Positions 33,661 through 45,515 of a DNA stretch of 64,000 nt are shown piece after piece (the first letter of the stretch is position 1; each line of letters starts with the position of its first letter). The notes under the pieces are model-generated. The model did no database searches and had not been told where the DNA came from. It saw only the letters and a list, made by a program, of their open reading frames with translations. The stretch spans positions 38,736,370-38,800,369 of the forward strand of contig NC_065923.1 in NCBI RefSeq assembly GCF_024586455.1, read 5' to 3'. The DNA comes from Bactrocera neohumeralis (lineage: Eukaryota; Arthropoda; Insecta; Diptera; Tephritidae). The translations under genes and the position numbers were made by a program.

Positions 33661-35499
33661 TCCTTTACATATGTACCCTTATGTACCCAGCGTATCTGAC
33701 CCCTAAAGCCGAGCCGAGCGCATTTTTCTATTTACGCTCGGCTAGAACGCACTTCCCGGCAATGCAGTTGCATATTCTATATGTAAAATGGCAATAAATG
33801 CTATTGTTACTGTAGTCCACAGTACACTGGAGTTGCCGATGAGACGCGCTTATTGGACAGGTTCAAGCTTCTTAGCGAGTGTAGTTTTTTTCGAGCGCTT
33901 GCCACGAGTCGAATACACTATAGACCCGTATTGGCTTTCCCTATAGCTCCTCTACAGCAATATAAACGATGCATATCATACTCTCTCCGCAATGTTTGGC
34001 CTCCTTGAAAACTTTTTATCAAGGATAAGTCTTAGATATTTAAACTTATAAACAATTTAAAGGCGTGAGTTTCCGAATGAGGGGAGAGCAACGTATGGGG
34101 TCTTATACCAACCCATTTCAGTTTCCATTCGTCCAGTTAGCAAAAATTAAATTTTCTTGAAAATTCATATATTCTTCTCGTCGAAGGACAGTTATTTTAT
34201 TATTTCAATTATTCTTTCCGCATGTGGCAACACCATATGCCAACTCTATTTGTTTGCACTGACATTTGTGTAAATGATTGCGTAATTAAAAGCTCTGAAT
34301 AAATATTGAATTGTTTTAAGAATGCAAATGACATTAAGAAAATTGCATAATTACAAGCTTTAAATAAATATTTATATTTATATTTTTTCCCTATGCAAAT
34401 ACTTGGCTCTACCAGCAGCAGTCCAGCAAACAAATTACCAAATATACATACATGTGTGTGTGTGTGCACAGAGCAAATTGAGTAAAATATGTCACTTTGC
34501 TGTCGTCATTGCGCCGGTTGCCTTCCGTTTGTCGCACTTTGGTCTGACGGCCAACCAATTGGTCTGCACTGAAAATTGTAATAATAAATAAATGCTTTTA
34601 AGTTATATTGATTTTCTTCATTGTGTTTCTCTTTTTGCATGTAATTTATTGCATGCTGCTCCAGAGCTAGTTTGCTCGCCACGCTTGTTGCTTATTGCAG
34701 TCGCCATTGTTGCCGTCGCTGTCCATGTTGACAATTGTTTGGAGGCAATAAGTTCGTATCTCATTCTCGATATCTTCCATTGTGATTTTCTTCTTTATTG
34801 CTCTATGTATGTGCGTATACGTGTGCATGCATGTTTGTTTTTTTTTTATACATATGTTTTTATATGTGTGCACATATAATTAATTGAAGTGGCGTCAGTC
34901 GCGTTGTGTCGCTGCAGATAACGTTTGTTCTTGGTCTCAATTGCTGCAATATCCCCACTCCAAGCGAGTTTCACTTCAATTACATACGTTTGAATTTGTA
35001 TTTTATATATACATATATACATATACTATATTTGCGACTGAACCGTACATAGTCTACGTTTTATTACATATTTTCCGGTACTGTCTTCTCATGTATTCCC
35101 TTCTATTTAATTTTTGTTCGCTTTCTTGAATGTCTCTTCAGTAAAATCTGTCAAAATGCATCTGGTCGACCCCACTGGCTGTTCGAAGCAACTTTGTATT
35201 GGCTTGGTATTTGTATAATAATCATAAATATAATCGATATACTTACTTATGTATGTCAGCATATATTTGTTGTTCTAGTCTTTACTTTACTAAAGTCACT
35301 TTAGATTATTTTAAATCTAGAAAAAAAATATATATATATATTATGTAAGACAATAAGTCTTCTTATGGCCATATTTTCAACACTAATGCCTCAAACGTTT
35401 GTCAAGAGTTATCAAAAACCGATTTGATCGGAATCTATTATACAAAATTTCACTTCAGCTATTTTAATAGGCGAATGTGTGGCTTTTGACAGTTTTCTT
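33661..35499. other. No gene; mostly unique sequence
   Basis: 33700-34060 is GC-richer and may be further retrotransposon-derived sequence. 34430-34470 holds (GT)n, and a (TA)n tract lies at 35325-35345. I recognise no gene. Confidence 0.35.
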
Positions 35500-36390
35500 T
35501 CTCAAATCAAAGTATTTCGTATCTTGTCATCCTAGGCAGCAACTGCAGAAGATTTGTTACTAAGTCAAACGACAGCAAATGGTACGACCGAGGCGTCCAA
35601 TTGACCGGGCCATTTCGTGAGATAACACGTTCACCAAACTTGGTTTTCAATAAATCGATTGTGACATTCGCCGTGTGGCTTGTGGCGCCGTCCTGTTGGA
35701 ACCACATATTGTCCAAATCCATATCATCAAATTCGGGCCAAAAATATACAGTTATCATTGAGCGGTAGCTATTTTCATTCAAAGTAACGTGCCGGTCTTG
35801 ATCATCACGGAAGAGGTACGGCCCATAAACCGCACAAAACCGTAATTTTTTCGGGATGCAATGGCGACTCATGGAATACGCATGGATTGCTGAAAGCCAG
35901 AAATGAACCTCATCATTTCTCAGCACAATTCACGAACATACGAAGATTCTGGTTCTTTCGTCAAATTGATTTTGTAAGGATGTAGGCCAAGCTCTTTTCG
36001 ATAAATTCGCCACAACTACGTCACAGAGATGTCCAACGCTTGAGAACGACGTGTGAGAGACTGTTTTGGGTCTCCTTAGTTGATGCGCTAGCGGCAGCAA
36101 TATTCTCGACACAACGGACACTTCTTTGTTTCACTGGCACGGGAATATTTTGTACAGTGCATGTGGATTAAAATTTTTCCACTAAACCCGTAGCGCTCTG
36201 AAAGTTGAGGCCACTGACTTCGAATTTCGGTAGAAAATTTTAATAATTTCGACTCGTTTATGGATCGTATATCTTTCCATGATGCAATGGCAAACCTTAC
36301 TGAAGAGAAATGTCAAAAGAAGTGGAAAAATATGACATTGTTTCCTGTCCCTATTGGTCTTCTATTGTAACGTCGTTTTGAAAAACCCTT
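35500..36390 (-). mobile_element. DD41D mariner (rosa-like), near full length
   Basis: The minus strand reads NDEVHFWLS (first catalytic residue), YGPYLFRDDQDRHVTLNENS, YRSMITVYFWPEFDD, MWFQQDGATSHTANVTIDLL (second), then KFGERVISRNGPVNW. The usual PPRSCDLTPLD has decayed to TPRSYHLLSF, so the third aspartate is lost. The N-terminal part (35930-36380) is present in broken frames. It is a sister of the copy at 44460. Confidence 0.8.
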
Positions 36391-36455
36391 ATAATAAACT
36401 ATTAAACTCAGTGGAAATATTATTTATGAATAAAGGAATACAACTTTATTGTTAA
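36385..36455 (+). repeat. Short dispersed repeat D, copy 1
   Basis: ATAATAAACTATTAAACTCAG, then TTATGAATAAAGG, recur as a diverged copy at 39380-39430. It abuts the mariner end, so it is probably target DNA belonging to another old element. Confidence 0.45.
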
Positions 36456-36529
36456 TGCCGTTTGACATTTTACTCAAAATAATAATCAATTTAATAATAA
36501 CTATCAGGTGAAAGCCTACGTTAACGACG

Positions 36530-36780
36530 AGACGTTAGAACAAGGACACACCGATATTCTTTCCTCCTTCAACAGCATGCCTTAAAACTTGGATCACGGC
36601 TTCGCAGAAGCTAACGTGGTGGCTTTTTCTCTCGACGAGGGATATGTGGATGATTAGGAGACGCTGAAGAAGAGGCGAGATTTTGCACGCTTGTGTCGAA
36701 GCTAAGCGTTGATCTAGCGAGTAACAGTCTTCACTAAAAACGTCTTCAAGTTTCTTCATCAGACTCGTTTGGATGATAGG
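36530..36780 (-). repeat. Unclassified dispersed repeat C, copy 2 (inverted)
   Basis: The reverse complement carries the same elements as 33296-33660 (for example AAGTTTTAAGGCATGCTGTTGAAGG). The minus strand has a 74-codon open frame with no recognised motif. Confidence 0.5.
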
Positions 36781-37120
36781 TCATAGCGGAATCTCTGATA
36801 ACTACAAGGCCTAGAATGGACACCCTTTCTCCGTTCTCATCGAAATCGACCTCGCGGGCGCTTAACAAGCCGATGACTGCTCCTGTGCGATTTCAAGATT
36901 ATTTTGGCATAGAGTAGAACGCAGGAGATCTACTGAACTACTTGCCCTTAGCAAAGTTCATCCTGCCGCAATCGCAAAGGTTCTTACTGTATATTCTCTA
37001 ATCGGCATCGGACACAAGTTGTGAAGGTTGTATGGAGAGGGGTGAGATGAAAGCATCCAGGCACTTTCTCCTTCATTGTGCAGCTTTTGCAAGACAGGTC
37101 TCGGCGGTCTTACCATGAGC
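36781..37120 (+). mobile_element. Non-LTR retrotransposon C-terminal fragment
   Basis: Near 37000 the plus strand reads LIGIGHKL, then in an adjacent frame CMERGEMKASRHFLLHCAAFAR. This matches the cysteine/histidine knuckle (C..C.EGEET..HFLLHCPAFAR-like) that closes the second reading frame of I/Jockey-type LINEs. Upstream sequence is too decayed to read. Confidence 0.6.
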
Positions 37121-37159
37121 GAACCGGGAAACATAAACGAAGCTAAGCGAGATAGATAG

Positions 37160-37440
37160 TTATATATACAAATGATCAAGTAGGCACGAGTTCATAGATA
37201 GGCGTAATCGGACCACTGTCACGCCCAAAAAACGCCAATAACTAAGGACTAAATTAAAAAATAAAACTCTAATTTGGCACGGATAATCGCAGTGCCAAAG
37301 GGCACCGGTGGGAAAAATAGTTTAAAAAAGATGGCGCGACCCCGCCCTCTACTAAGTTTGAGCGCGACCCCGCCCTCTACTAATAGTAGTATAAGAACTT
37401 CTACCGAGGTACATAAAAATACGATAGTGTGCTTATAGTT
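37160..37440 (+). mobile_element. mini-me/DINE-1-like family B, internal fragment
   Basis: TTATATATACAAATGATCAAG, then CACGAGTTCATAGATAGGCG, then AATCGGACCACTGTCACGCCC, then GACCCCGCCCTCTACTAAG match the middle of the full element at 57530-58612. The (GTCY)n tract is missing. GCGCGACCCCGCCCTCTACTA occurs twice in tandem at about 37333-37382. Confidence 0.65.
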
Positions 37441-37780
37441 AATTTTTAATGAAAATATCGGTCAATGTGTGAGATATAGAATTGAAATTTGAGGAGCATC
37501 CTTTTCAGTACGTCTGTTTGTTAAAATTAGTTGAATTCGGTCAATACTTCCCTTAGCTCTCATATATTTAATAAAAAGTTGTTTGAATTTCAGGTTGACT
37601 TTATACTGCATTGAAATGGTCAATATATGAGTTATCTTACTAAAACTGAGAGAGCGTTTTTTATAATAACAGTGCATCTTTGTGTTTAGAATGAATAAAA
37701 TCAGGTGAAAACTTTATGTAGAATCCATATAACTAACAAGCCTTATGTACCTATAGGTATTTCCCTGGCTTTAATCCTTA
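37441..37780. other. No gene; unique AT-rich sequence
   Basis: Nothing identifiable. Confidence 0.35.
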
Positions 37781-39480
37781 AGATACCTTAGATCTTCCTT
37801 ACATGTTTATTATCTCTATCTAAATTTTTCTAAAATCGGTTCAGTCGTTTAGAAGTTTCTTCTTCTTCTTAATTGGCGTTGACACCGCTTACGCGATTAT
37901 AGCCGAGTTAACAACAGCGCGCCAGTTGTTTCTTCTTTTCGCAAGACGTGGCGCCAATTGGAGATTCCAAGCGAAGCCAGGTCCTTCTCCACCTGGTCCT
38001 TCCAACGGAGTGGAGATCTTCCTCTTCCTCTGCTTCCCCTGGCGGGTACTGCGTCGAATACTTTTAGAGCTGGAGTGTTTTCGTCCATACGGACAACATG
38101 ACCTAGCCAACGTAGCCGCTGTCTTTTAATTCGCTGAACTATGTCAATGTCGTCGTATATCTCGTACAGCTCATCGTTCCATCGAATGCGATATTCGCCG
38201 TGGCCAATGCGCAAAGGACCATAAATCTTTCGCAGAATTTTTCTCTCGAAAACTCTCAACGTCGACTCATCAGTTGATGCCTCTGCAACCATATACTTAG
38301 CAGGACGGGAATTATGAGCGACTTACAGAGTTTGGCTTTTGTTCGCCGAGAGCGGACTTTACTTTTCAATTGCCTACTCAGTCCGTAGTAGCACCTGTTG
38401 GCAAGAGTTATCCTGCGTTGGATTTCCAGGCTGACGTTGTTGGTGGTGTTTACGCTGGTTCCAAGATAGACGAAATTATCTACGACTTCAAAGTTATGAC
38501 TATCAACAGTGACGTGAGAGCCAAGTCGCGAGTGCGACGACTGTTTGTTTGATGACAGGAGATATTTCGTCTTGCCCTCGTTCACTACCAGACCCATTGC
38601 TTTGCTTCCTTGTCCAGTCTGGAGAAAGCAGAACTAACGGCGCTGGTATTGAGGCCGATGATATCAATATCATCGGCATACGCCAGCAGCTGTACACTCC
38701 TATAAAAGATTGTACCTGCTGGATTAAGTTCTGCAGTTCGAACTATTTTCTCCAGCAGCAGATTGAAGAAGTCGCACGATAGGGAGTCGCCTTGTCTGAA
38801 ACCTCGTTTGGTATCGAACGGCTCGGAGAGGTCCTTCCCGATCCTGACGGAGCTTTTGGTGTTGCTCAACGTCAGTTGGTGTGTGTCGATTCTCCTTTCA
38901 CGCGTCTTTTCCAAGATTTGGCGCATGGTGAATATCTGGTCGGTTGTGGATTTGCCAGGTCTAAAGCCACACTGATAAGGTCCAATCAGTTTGTTGACGG
39001 TGGGCTTTAATCTTTCACACAATACGCTCGATAGAACCTTATATGCGATGTTGAGGAGGCTAATCCCACGATAGTTGGCGCAGATGGTGGGGTCTCCTTT
39101 TTTATGGATTGGGCAGAGCACACTTAAATTCCAATCGTTGGGCATACTTTCGTCCGACTATATTTTGCAAAGAAACTGATGCATGCTCCTTATCAGTTCT
39201 TCGCCGCCGTGTTTGAATAGCTCGGCCGGTTATCCATCGGCCCCGCCGCTTTGTTGTTCTTCAGGCGGGTAATTGTTGTTAGAAGTTTATCCCGGACAAA
39301 ACGTGACACTTAATAATTATATATATAAACTAGGGGATCCGGCCACGCGTTGCTGTGGTATACATTTTATACTATTATTCGTATAATAAACTATTCAATA
39401 CAGTGAAAATTTTATTTACGAATAAAGGCGAAAAAGTTTTTGTCGGTATAAGAATCCAAGGGATTGTACTTGAGATTTAA
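37781..39480 (+). repeat. Dispersed repeat D, split by a retrotransposon
   Basis: The flanks 37781-37858 and 39279-39480 join across the LINE insertion into one sequence: CTAAAATCGGTTCAGTCGTTT, then AGAAGTTTATCCCGGACAAAA, then CGTGACAC. A relative at 39715-39775 has AAAATCGGTTCAGTAGTTTT, then GCGAACAAACAACGTGACAC. Beyond it, CTAGGGGATCCGGCCACGCG is a sequence I have seen in insect repeats but cannot classify. Confidence 0.65.
37859..39278 (-). mobile_element. Non-LTR retrotransposon, RTE-like (copy 2), 5'-truncated with (GAA)n tail
   Basis: Reading the minus strand from 39278 gives MPNDWNLSVLCPIHKKGDP, NYRGISLLNIAYKVLSSVLC, YQCGFRPGKSTTDQIF, PFDTKRGFRQGDSLSC and the catalytic LLAYADDIDIIG. 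After a frameshift come VVNEGKTKYLLSSN, VYLGTSVNT and LKSKVRSRRTKAKLCKSLII. After a second come IGHGEYRIRWNDELYEIY, then RLRWLGHVVRMDE and a GSRGRGRSPLRW tail. The 3' end is AATTAAGAAGAAGAAGAA. The 10-bp target duplication TTAGAAGTTT flanks it (37849-37858 and 39279-39288). The catalytic aspartates are kept, but the frame is broken and the endonuclease is missing. Confidence 0.9.
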
Positions 39481-39800
39481 TTTTGAATATGTTCATTCAA
39501 ATAAATTTCATTGAAAAAATGACGAATTTAAGGCTGCTTTCTCAATGTCTGGTTACCAGTTAATAGATTGTACTTAATAAACATCAACAATGTGCATTCT
39601 TAATGGAGATATCCGCTTAATTCTTTAATAGAGCTTTCACTGTATTTTTTATTGTGAACTTTTTTACTATCCTATCTTCTAAGTTGGTTCAAACCGGACA
39701 CAGTGTGCTAAATTTTACTAAAATCGGTTCAGTAGTTTTGGAGTCCATTGCGAACAAACAACGTGACACCTACTTTTTATATACAAATTTATGGAAAACA
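39481..39800 (+). repeat. Dispersed repeat D, second copy and AT-rich flank
   Basis: The end near 39715-39780 matches the insertion target of the LINE at 37859. The remainder is AT-rich. Confidence 0.5.
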
Positions 39801-41125
39801 TTTAGTTCCTAAAATGTTTTGAAAACTTTAGGAAAATAACCAAATAAATTTAATTTTAATCCCTCGAAAAACGATTATTTGATTTTACGGTTAATAATGT
39901 ATTTAACACTACATAGCAGAATAAAAAAATAATGCGCTATTACTGTCCGTGCTAGTGCCGCATAGTCTTAGCCTGTTGCTATCAAACTTTCTTGGTGACA
40001 AATTCCTTGCTGTCTTCTTCCTCGTCATTCCTCGTCTTGTAAAGTTGGCTCTGTTCGCTTACAGATTTATTTGGAGTAAATGTCTTTTAATCTTTTTGCC
40101 CGTAAAGCGGCAGTGTCTCTCCCAGTCCCGACAAATTAACACCCACAACCATTTCAAAGCAATGCAGTGTCAAACAACGAAACGAGCAGCGAAATAAATG
40201 AGTGAATTATGTGTGGTTAATTTATTTATATATGTATATTCTCTGGCTCGTATAGGTTGTCTTCTTTCTGCAGGCCGATTTACAGAATGTCTTGTGCAGT
40301 GTAGCAGTTTGGTGTGACAACAGTTTGTGATTGTTGCAACATTTTCACTCTGTGTTCAACATGCAACGTGCAATGCATACGAATGTTTGCTATTCTTGTT
40401 TACAGTTTTTGACAGTTTTTTTGGTTTATTTCTGTTTATTTTTTTTTCTTCTCTTAGCTCGTGTCTTGTTTCGAAAAGTATCCAAGGTTCACCTTGTAGT
40501 ATTATGCTGGAAAGTTTCTGGTATATTTTTGGTATTATATCACCAACATTTCTACGCCCTCTGAAGTGTAAAAATAAAATTATATTTCTCCACTACATTT
40601 CCGCCAACAAAGCACACGAAATGTCAAATGCCACTTAAAATTAATGTCCACTAAATCAAATGGAGTTATGGTAACATTTTCGCTTTAGCACGCCAGTTGT
40701 TACTTAGTATGCATTTATTTTTAAAACATTTTTTATTGCTGACTATTTTCAACTAGGAAATACATATGTATGTATGCATGTATGTGTTTTAAAACAATTT
40801 TTTTTTCAATTTTGCTTTTTTCTGTAGCCTCTTCGCTTTCGTTTTTTCTTTAATTTTTTTTCACGCAGGGAACTGTAAACAAACTTAGATTGCCGTTGCG
40901 AATTCGCCATAAAACGCTTTAATTAATGCTAATTATCTGTGAAATTTTGAGAAATTACGTGTGTGCAAATTTTCGTAATTACCAGCGTTCGACAGTCTTC
41001 AACAAAATGTTGAATAGGGAAAGTTCTATTAAAAATTGATAGTTTTCGATGATTTATGAACGGCACAATGTATGTATATGAGTTTGGGACTGTGTGAAAT
41101 TATTTCCGCTGTTTGGGGTTTATCA
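39801..41125. other. No gene; unique AT-rich sequence
   Basis: Open frames at 39949 and 40327 are Leu/Phe/Ser-rich products of T-rich DNA with no motif. I call nothing. Confidence 0.4.
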
Positions 41126-42005
41126 TATTTATGCCACCTAAAATCGTACAGATCACAAAAATTGAGAAAATGCTGCTTAGAACTGTATTTAAATATTCAA
41201 AAATTAAATAAAAATCATAGTAGTTTGTTTTGAGGGGTTACACATAGTTAAAAGGTAAAAAAAAACGAATTTTCCAGAATTTTTTCTGAAGAAACTTTTA
41301 AATTAATTTATCCAAAAATTTGTACACATATTATGTTATCTTTTAACTGTATTTTAAGACTTAGTATAAATAAAAATATTTATTTCGAAAGGAACTACAG
41401 TTGATCTCCGTTAGTTCCTTTCGAAAAAGACGTATTGCGGTGACCACCACATTTCTGAACACGTTACTCTGAAATTGAAAAAAAACAAACAGATTTCTTT
41501 AAAGCAATGTTAGATCAATTAAAGCAAATCTAAGGAATAAGTAAAAAAAATTTCTTTGACAAAATGGCGGTTTCTAAAAAAAAAATCGATTTTTGACCAA
41601 AATTTCGACCTTAAATTGTTAATAGAAAAATTAGTTACTAAAAAAGTTTATTTAGAAAACTCGTGCTGAAATTTGAAACTAATCGGTTTAGCCGTTTTCG
41701 AGTAATCTTCGTCACCTACTTTGGAATCAGAAATCACCATTTTGAGAAAAACGCGTTTAAAGTTTGGAATGCACTTTCAGGCATTCTGAAATCTCTTTTC
41801 AAATTTGCGTATAACTTCGAAAATATTCACCGGAACGATATGAAATTTTCTGTGAGTTTTCTTAAATATATATACATTAAGAAAATTAAATAAAAAAAGT
41901 AGATTTTTTGAAAATTCTAACTGTATACAATCTCTTAATATTTGAACTTGTTATTTAACCATAAAAACAAAATAAATTCAGTAGTTAATTTACCGTGTCA
42001 CTTAA
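41126..42005. repeat. Unclassified AT-rich repeat-like block
   Basis: CCACCTAAAATCGTACAGATC at about 41136 and GTCACTTAAAATCGTACAGG at 41997 are near-identical, in direct orientation, about 860 bp apart. The block between has insect-repeat-like phrases (AATCGGTTTAGCCGTTTTCG) and a 14-bp hairpin at 41383-41426. I cannot assign a family. Confidence 0.4.
41383..41426. repeat. 14-bp perfect hairpin
   Basis: TTTCGAAAGGAACT (41383-41396) and AGTTCCTTTCGAAA (41413-41426) are exact complements around a 16-nt loop. Confidence 0.85.
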
Positions 42006-42009
42006 AATC

Positions 42010-43080
42010 GTACAGGACATTTTATTGGAACAAATTGGAAAAGAAGAATAAAAAAATTTTTCAATATTTTGTTAGGTCGCTTTTGTCACTTTTCAAAGTA
42101 TTAATCCTCTTTGTATCGACGCTAATTTTGCTCCACTCTACTTCAAGGACTTTCTTGTGGTCGTGTTTGTTAAAATCTTATGCTATTGAGTTTTTATTTG
42201 AAGTTGTTACCACAGATGCTCGATAACACTCATATCTGGAAACTGTGCGGGAGTTTTTAAAAGAAGAGGGCAGTTATAGAGTGTCCACGACCGTGCATTA
42301 AATAAATTGTATTTAGGGTCGTTGTCCGCGTAAAGCTTAAAAGTGTATTGGATTGCCATTTTTCAGCGCTTGGTATTAAATTTCTGTTGAGTATATCTTT
42401 GTAATCATACTGGTTCATAATATCGTCGATAAAAACCAAATTATCGAGTCCGTGTGCTGACATTAAGCCCCACAGCATCACGTGTCCGCCTCCATATTTG
42501 ACAGTCACACGCAAATTAGCTATCCCAAAATAGCTCATCTCTTTTGTTTTGCTCCACACTGTTTGTTTGTCAGCTATCGCAAATATGTTGAACTTTGATT
42601 CATCGGTAAAAAGAACATCATTCCAGAACTCGTTCGGCTTACATTGGTATTCAAGAGCAAATTGTAATTGTTGCGATCAGTTCTTTCAGGAAAATCGTTT
42701 TTACGAAGCATTCTCCTTACGGTAGAATCATTGACGTTCTTTTTCATACGCACTTTAAGCTCGTCGTGTGCAGATTTTCTTGGGGTTTCCTTCATTTGAC
42801 GTATTATCTATTTCTCGTCATTAAGGGACAGGTTCTTATTCGATCGGGTTTTGGCTAAATATTCTATTATTTTTTTCAATATGCCTTTTTATGATGCACT
42901 GAATGGTTCTGCGAGGTCTGTTCAATATTTCTGCGATTTCTGCATAACTCTTTTCCTCTTTCATGATGTTGTGTTACCAATTCACGTTTTTCCGGAGATG
43001 TTTTCTTCATTTTGCTAAATTTTAATGCTGAAAACTTTGAATGCTTCAAAATATCCTTTACAAGACAATATTCGTACACA
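42010..43080 (-). mobile_element. Tc1-like transposon, most of the transposase present
   Basis: From 43020 down the minus strand gives MKKTSPEKRELVTQHHERGK (first helix-turn-helix), then MKETPRKSAHDELKVRM, NVNDSTVRRMLRKNDF (second), FWNDVLFTDESKFNIF (first catalytic aspartate), VKYGGGHVMLWGLMSAHGL, then FIDDIMNQYDYKDILNRNL and IPSAEKWQ. The block with the second catalytic aspartate and the glutamate region follows in broken frames to about 42150. Stops and small frameshifts show it is dead. It is the most complete transposase in the window. Confidence 0.88.
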
Positions 43081-44010
43081 TTGATAGTGTCATGAATCAT
43101 GATCACAAATGAATCCAACATCAGTTTAGTTTTGAGAGACTGAATCGAAGTAAACAAAGTTGAACAGCTCCGTACTTTCGTGAATAAATTCGTAACCGGA
43201 CGCGTGAAACCATCGAAATTTGCTAAGCTATTCAGGTCAACAAAACATATAGTGTTTTTTTAGAAATGTGCAATTTGCATTATGATAAAAAATACTATTG
43301 AAAATACACTTAAGAAGTAAAAACAATAAACAAATTTTTCTATTTCTAGAATTTTTACAAAAAAAAAAAAAAATTATTCAATTTTATCAATATCGGCCTC
43401 TTATAAAATGTCAATTTTATCATTCGCCACACAATTAACGGAAACCGTTTACAGTACTAGCTGTCAGTTGCACACCGCAGTCAACGAATTCATCGCACTG
43501 CACTCATCATCAGAATCATTAGACAGTCACAGTTGATAGCCAGTGAATGGTCTATGACGAATGATGTCGGCAATAAATTTTAATTGTCCGATACTATCTT
43601 TGCACGCCGTTTTGCTACTTGCACACTCATAGTCGGTGATTTGAAGTGTAAAAAGCGCGAATGGTAGACATGTTGAACTGTTGCTTCGCATGTAATCGAG
43701 GTTTTCATTTTCAACATTTCTCTTATCACCCAAGCGAAAAAATTTGGATTCTTTGGAACTAGAAGTTGGTGTATCCAATGAATAGGCAAAGTAATAATGA
43801 ATATTTGTTAAACCGAGTTTCGTGTATACTAACTTACATAGTGTATTCTATATTTCTTCTTATGACCACCCTATTTTCGTCAATAAATAGGTGGCCGTTT
43901 TGGAAGCAACTAATTAAAGTTTTAACCAGTCTAGATCTGCTTAAAAAGATCAAACTCTGAGAATTAACGAGGGTTGACTTTTACATTTCGGAATGAAAGA
44001 ACAAAAACAA
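43081..44010. other. No gene; AT-rich sequence
   Basis: A minus-strand frame at 43527-43790 is open on two overlapping frames. It has no motif and no splice signals convincing enough to call an exon. Confidence 0.35.
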
Positions 44011-44440
44011 TTATTAATTACCGAAAATCGCTTTGTTGTTTTTCAAAATATTTTCCATTAAGATCTTGGCACTTTTATATGCGTTTGAAGCGATTTTCGA
44101 AGCACATTTGCCACTCTGAATGAGGAATCTCCTAAACTGACAAATTGTGTGGGATCCAATAAGTTTTACATTCAAATGTTCATGCAATATCGAATGTATG
44201 CTGGTCCCACTAATGCCCACATCTCATGATAGCTTACGATTGAATTCATCATACCAAAGATAAAGATATGGCCCTTGATGGTACTTCATCTCCAAAAATT
44301 GAATTGAGTTCATCGATGCACTGTTGCTGAGTTAAACTACATCAAAAGTTTCAAAAAAGTAATGTCCCGAAAATGTTCGCGATTTAATTCCATATTTTGT
44401 CCGAGATGAAAATTTCAAGTTACTGTAAACAACACAAATA
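44011..44440 (-). mobile_element. Mariner, family 1-like, helix-turn-helix fragment
   Basis: The minus strand reads MGISGTSIHSILHEHLNVK, the recognition helix region of the family 1 transposase, then decays. DEFNRKLS-like residues upstream (44240-44340) are out of frame. Nothing of the catalytic core is visible. Confidence 0.7.
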
Positions 44441-44459
44441 CACATTAAAAGTTCTCAAA

Positions 44460-45515
44460 TGTCAAACTTTACGTTAAAGTTGGGAGTCAAAGTTGCCAAA
44501 TTGCAACACTAGGGATGTTAATATTAAAAAGCATTTCAGCCAGCATATAACGGGGTTTCTTGTTGGCATAGACCATAGACTCCACGTAGCCCACAGGAAA
44601 TAGTCTAACGGCGTCAAATCGCACGACCGAGGCGGCCAAATGACTGGGCCATTTCGTGAGATAACACGTTCACCAAACTTGGTTTTTAATAAATCGATTT
44701 TGACATTCGTTGTGTGGCTTGTGTTGCCGTCCTGTTGGTACCACATATTGTCCAAGTCCATATCATCCAATTCGGCTCAAAAATATTCGGCTATCATTGA
44801 TCGGTAACGATTCCCATTCAGAGTTACGTGCCGCACCAAATCGTAATTTTTTCGAGATGCAATGGTGATTTATGGTGATGCTTCTGACCAGTAACGCAAA
44901 TTTCGCATATTGACGAAGCCAGAAATGAGCCTCATCGCTGAAGATTATTTTTCGATGAATGATCCGGATGATTTTCAAGTTGTTGTCCCGCAAAATTCAT
45001 GAACATGCGACGATACTGATGGTTAAGCGGCTTCAGTGCTTCCGTCAATTTGCTCTTGTAAGGATGTAGGCCAAGACATTTTCGTAAAATTTGCCACAAC
45101 GACGTCGCAGAGATGCACAACGCTTGAAAAATATGTGTGCGAGACCGATTTGGGTCTTCCTCAATTGATGCGTCAGCAATATTCTCGACACTACGGCCAT
45201 TTCTTTTTCTCACTGGCGTGGGAACATTTTGTACTGTGACTGTGGATTCAAATTTTTCCACTAACCACTCAATTGTTGATCCGACAGGACGATTATTACG
45301 ACCATAATTTGGACATAGCGCTTTTAAACTTGAGGCTCCTAACTCTGAATTTCGGTAGAAAATTTTAATAATTTCGACTCGGTGTTGGATTTATGATGAA
45401 ATGGCAAACCTTACTGAAGAGAAATGTCAAAATAGTTGGAAAAAATATGTTGTCGTTTGCTGCCCCTATCGGTTTACTTTTGTAGCGTTCCTATTGAATA
45501 ACCCGTTTCATTACA
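44460..45515 (-). mobile_element. DD41D mariner (rosa-like), all three catalytic aspartates visible
   Basis: The minus strand gives N-terminal HTH-region residues, then KIIFSDEAHFWLRQY (first), MWYQQDGNTSHTTN (second) and WPPRSCDLTPLDYFLW (third). Counting from the second to the third aspartate gives 41 intervening residues, the DD41D spacing reported for the rosa group of mariners in tephritids. Frameshifts break it into at least three frames (45261-44932, 44993-44763, 44770-44474), so no enzyme can be made. Confidence 0.85.

Noticed and set aside
37859..39278. Host gene for an endonuclease/reverse-transcriptase-like protein
   Set aside because: Frameshifts, 5' truncation, (GAA)n tail and target duplication show it is a retrotransposon insertion.
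40327..40638. 103-codon plus-strand frame rich in Leu, Phe and Ser
   Set aside because: It is what T-rich DNA encodes by chance. No start context, splice sites or motif support it.
43527..43790. Possible minus-strand exon open in two frames
   Set aside because: No recognisable peptide, no convincing acceptor or donor at the ends, and two frames are equally open.
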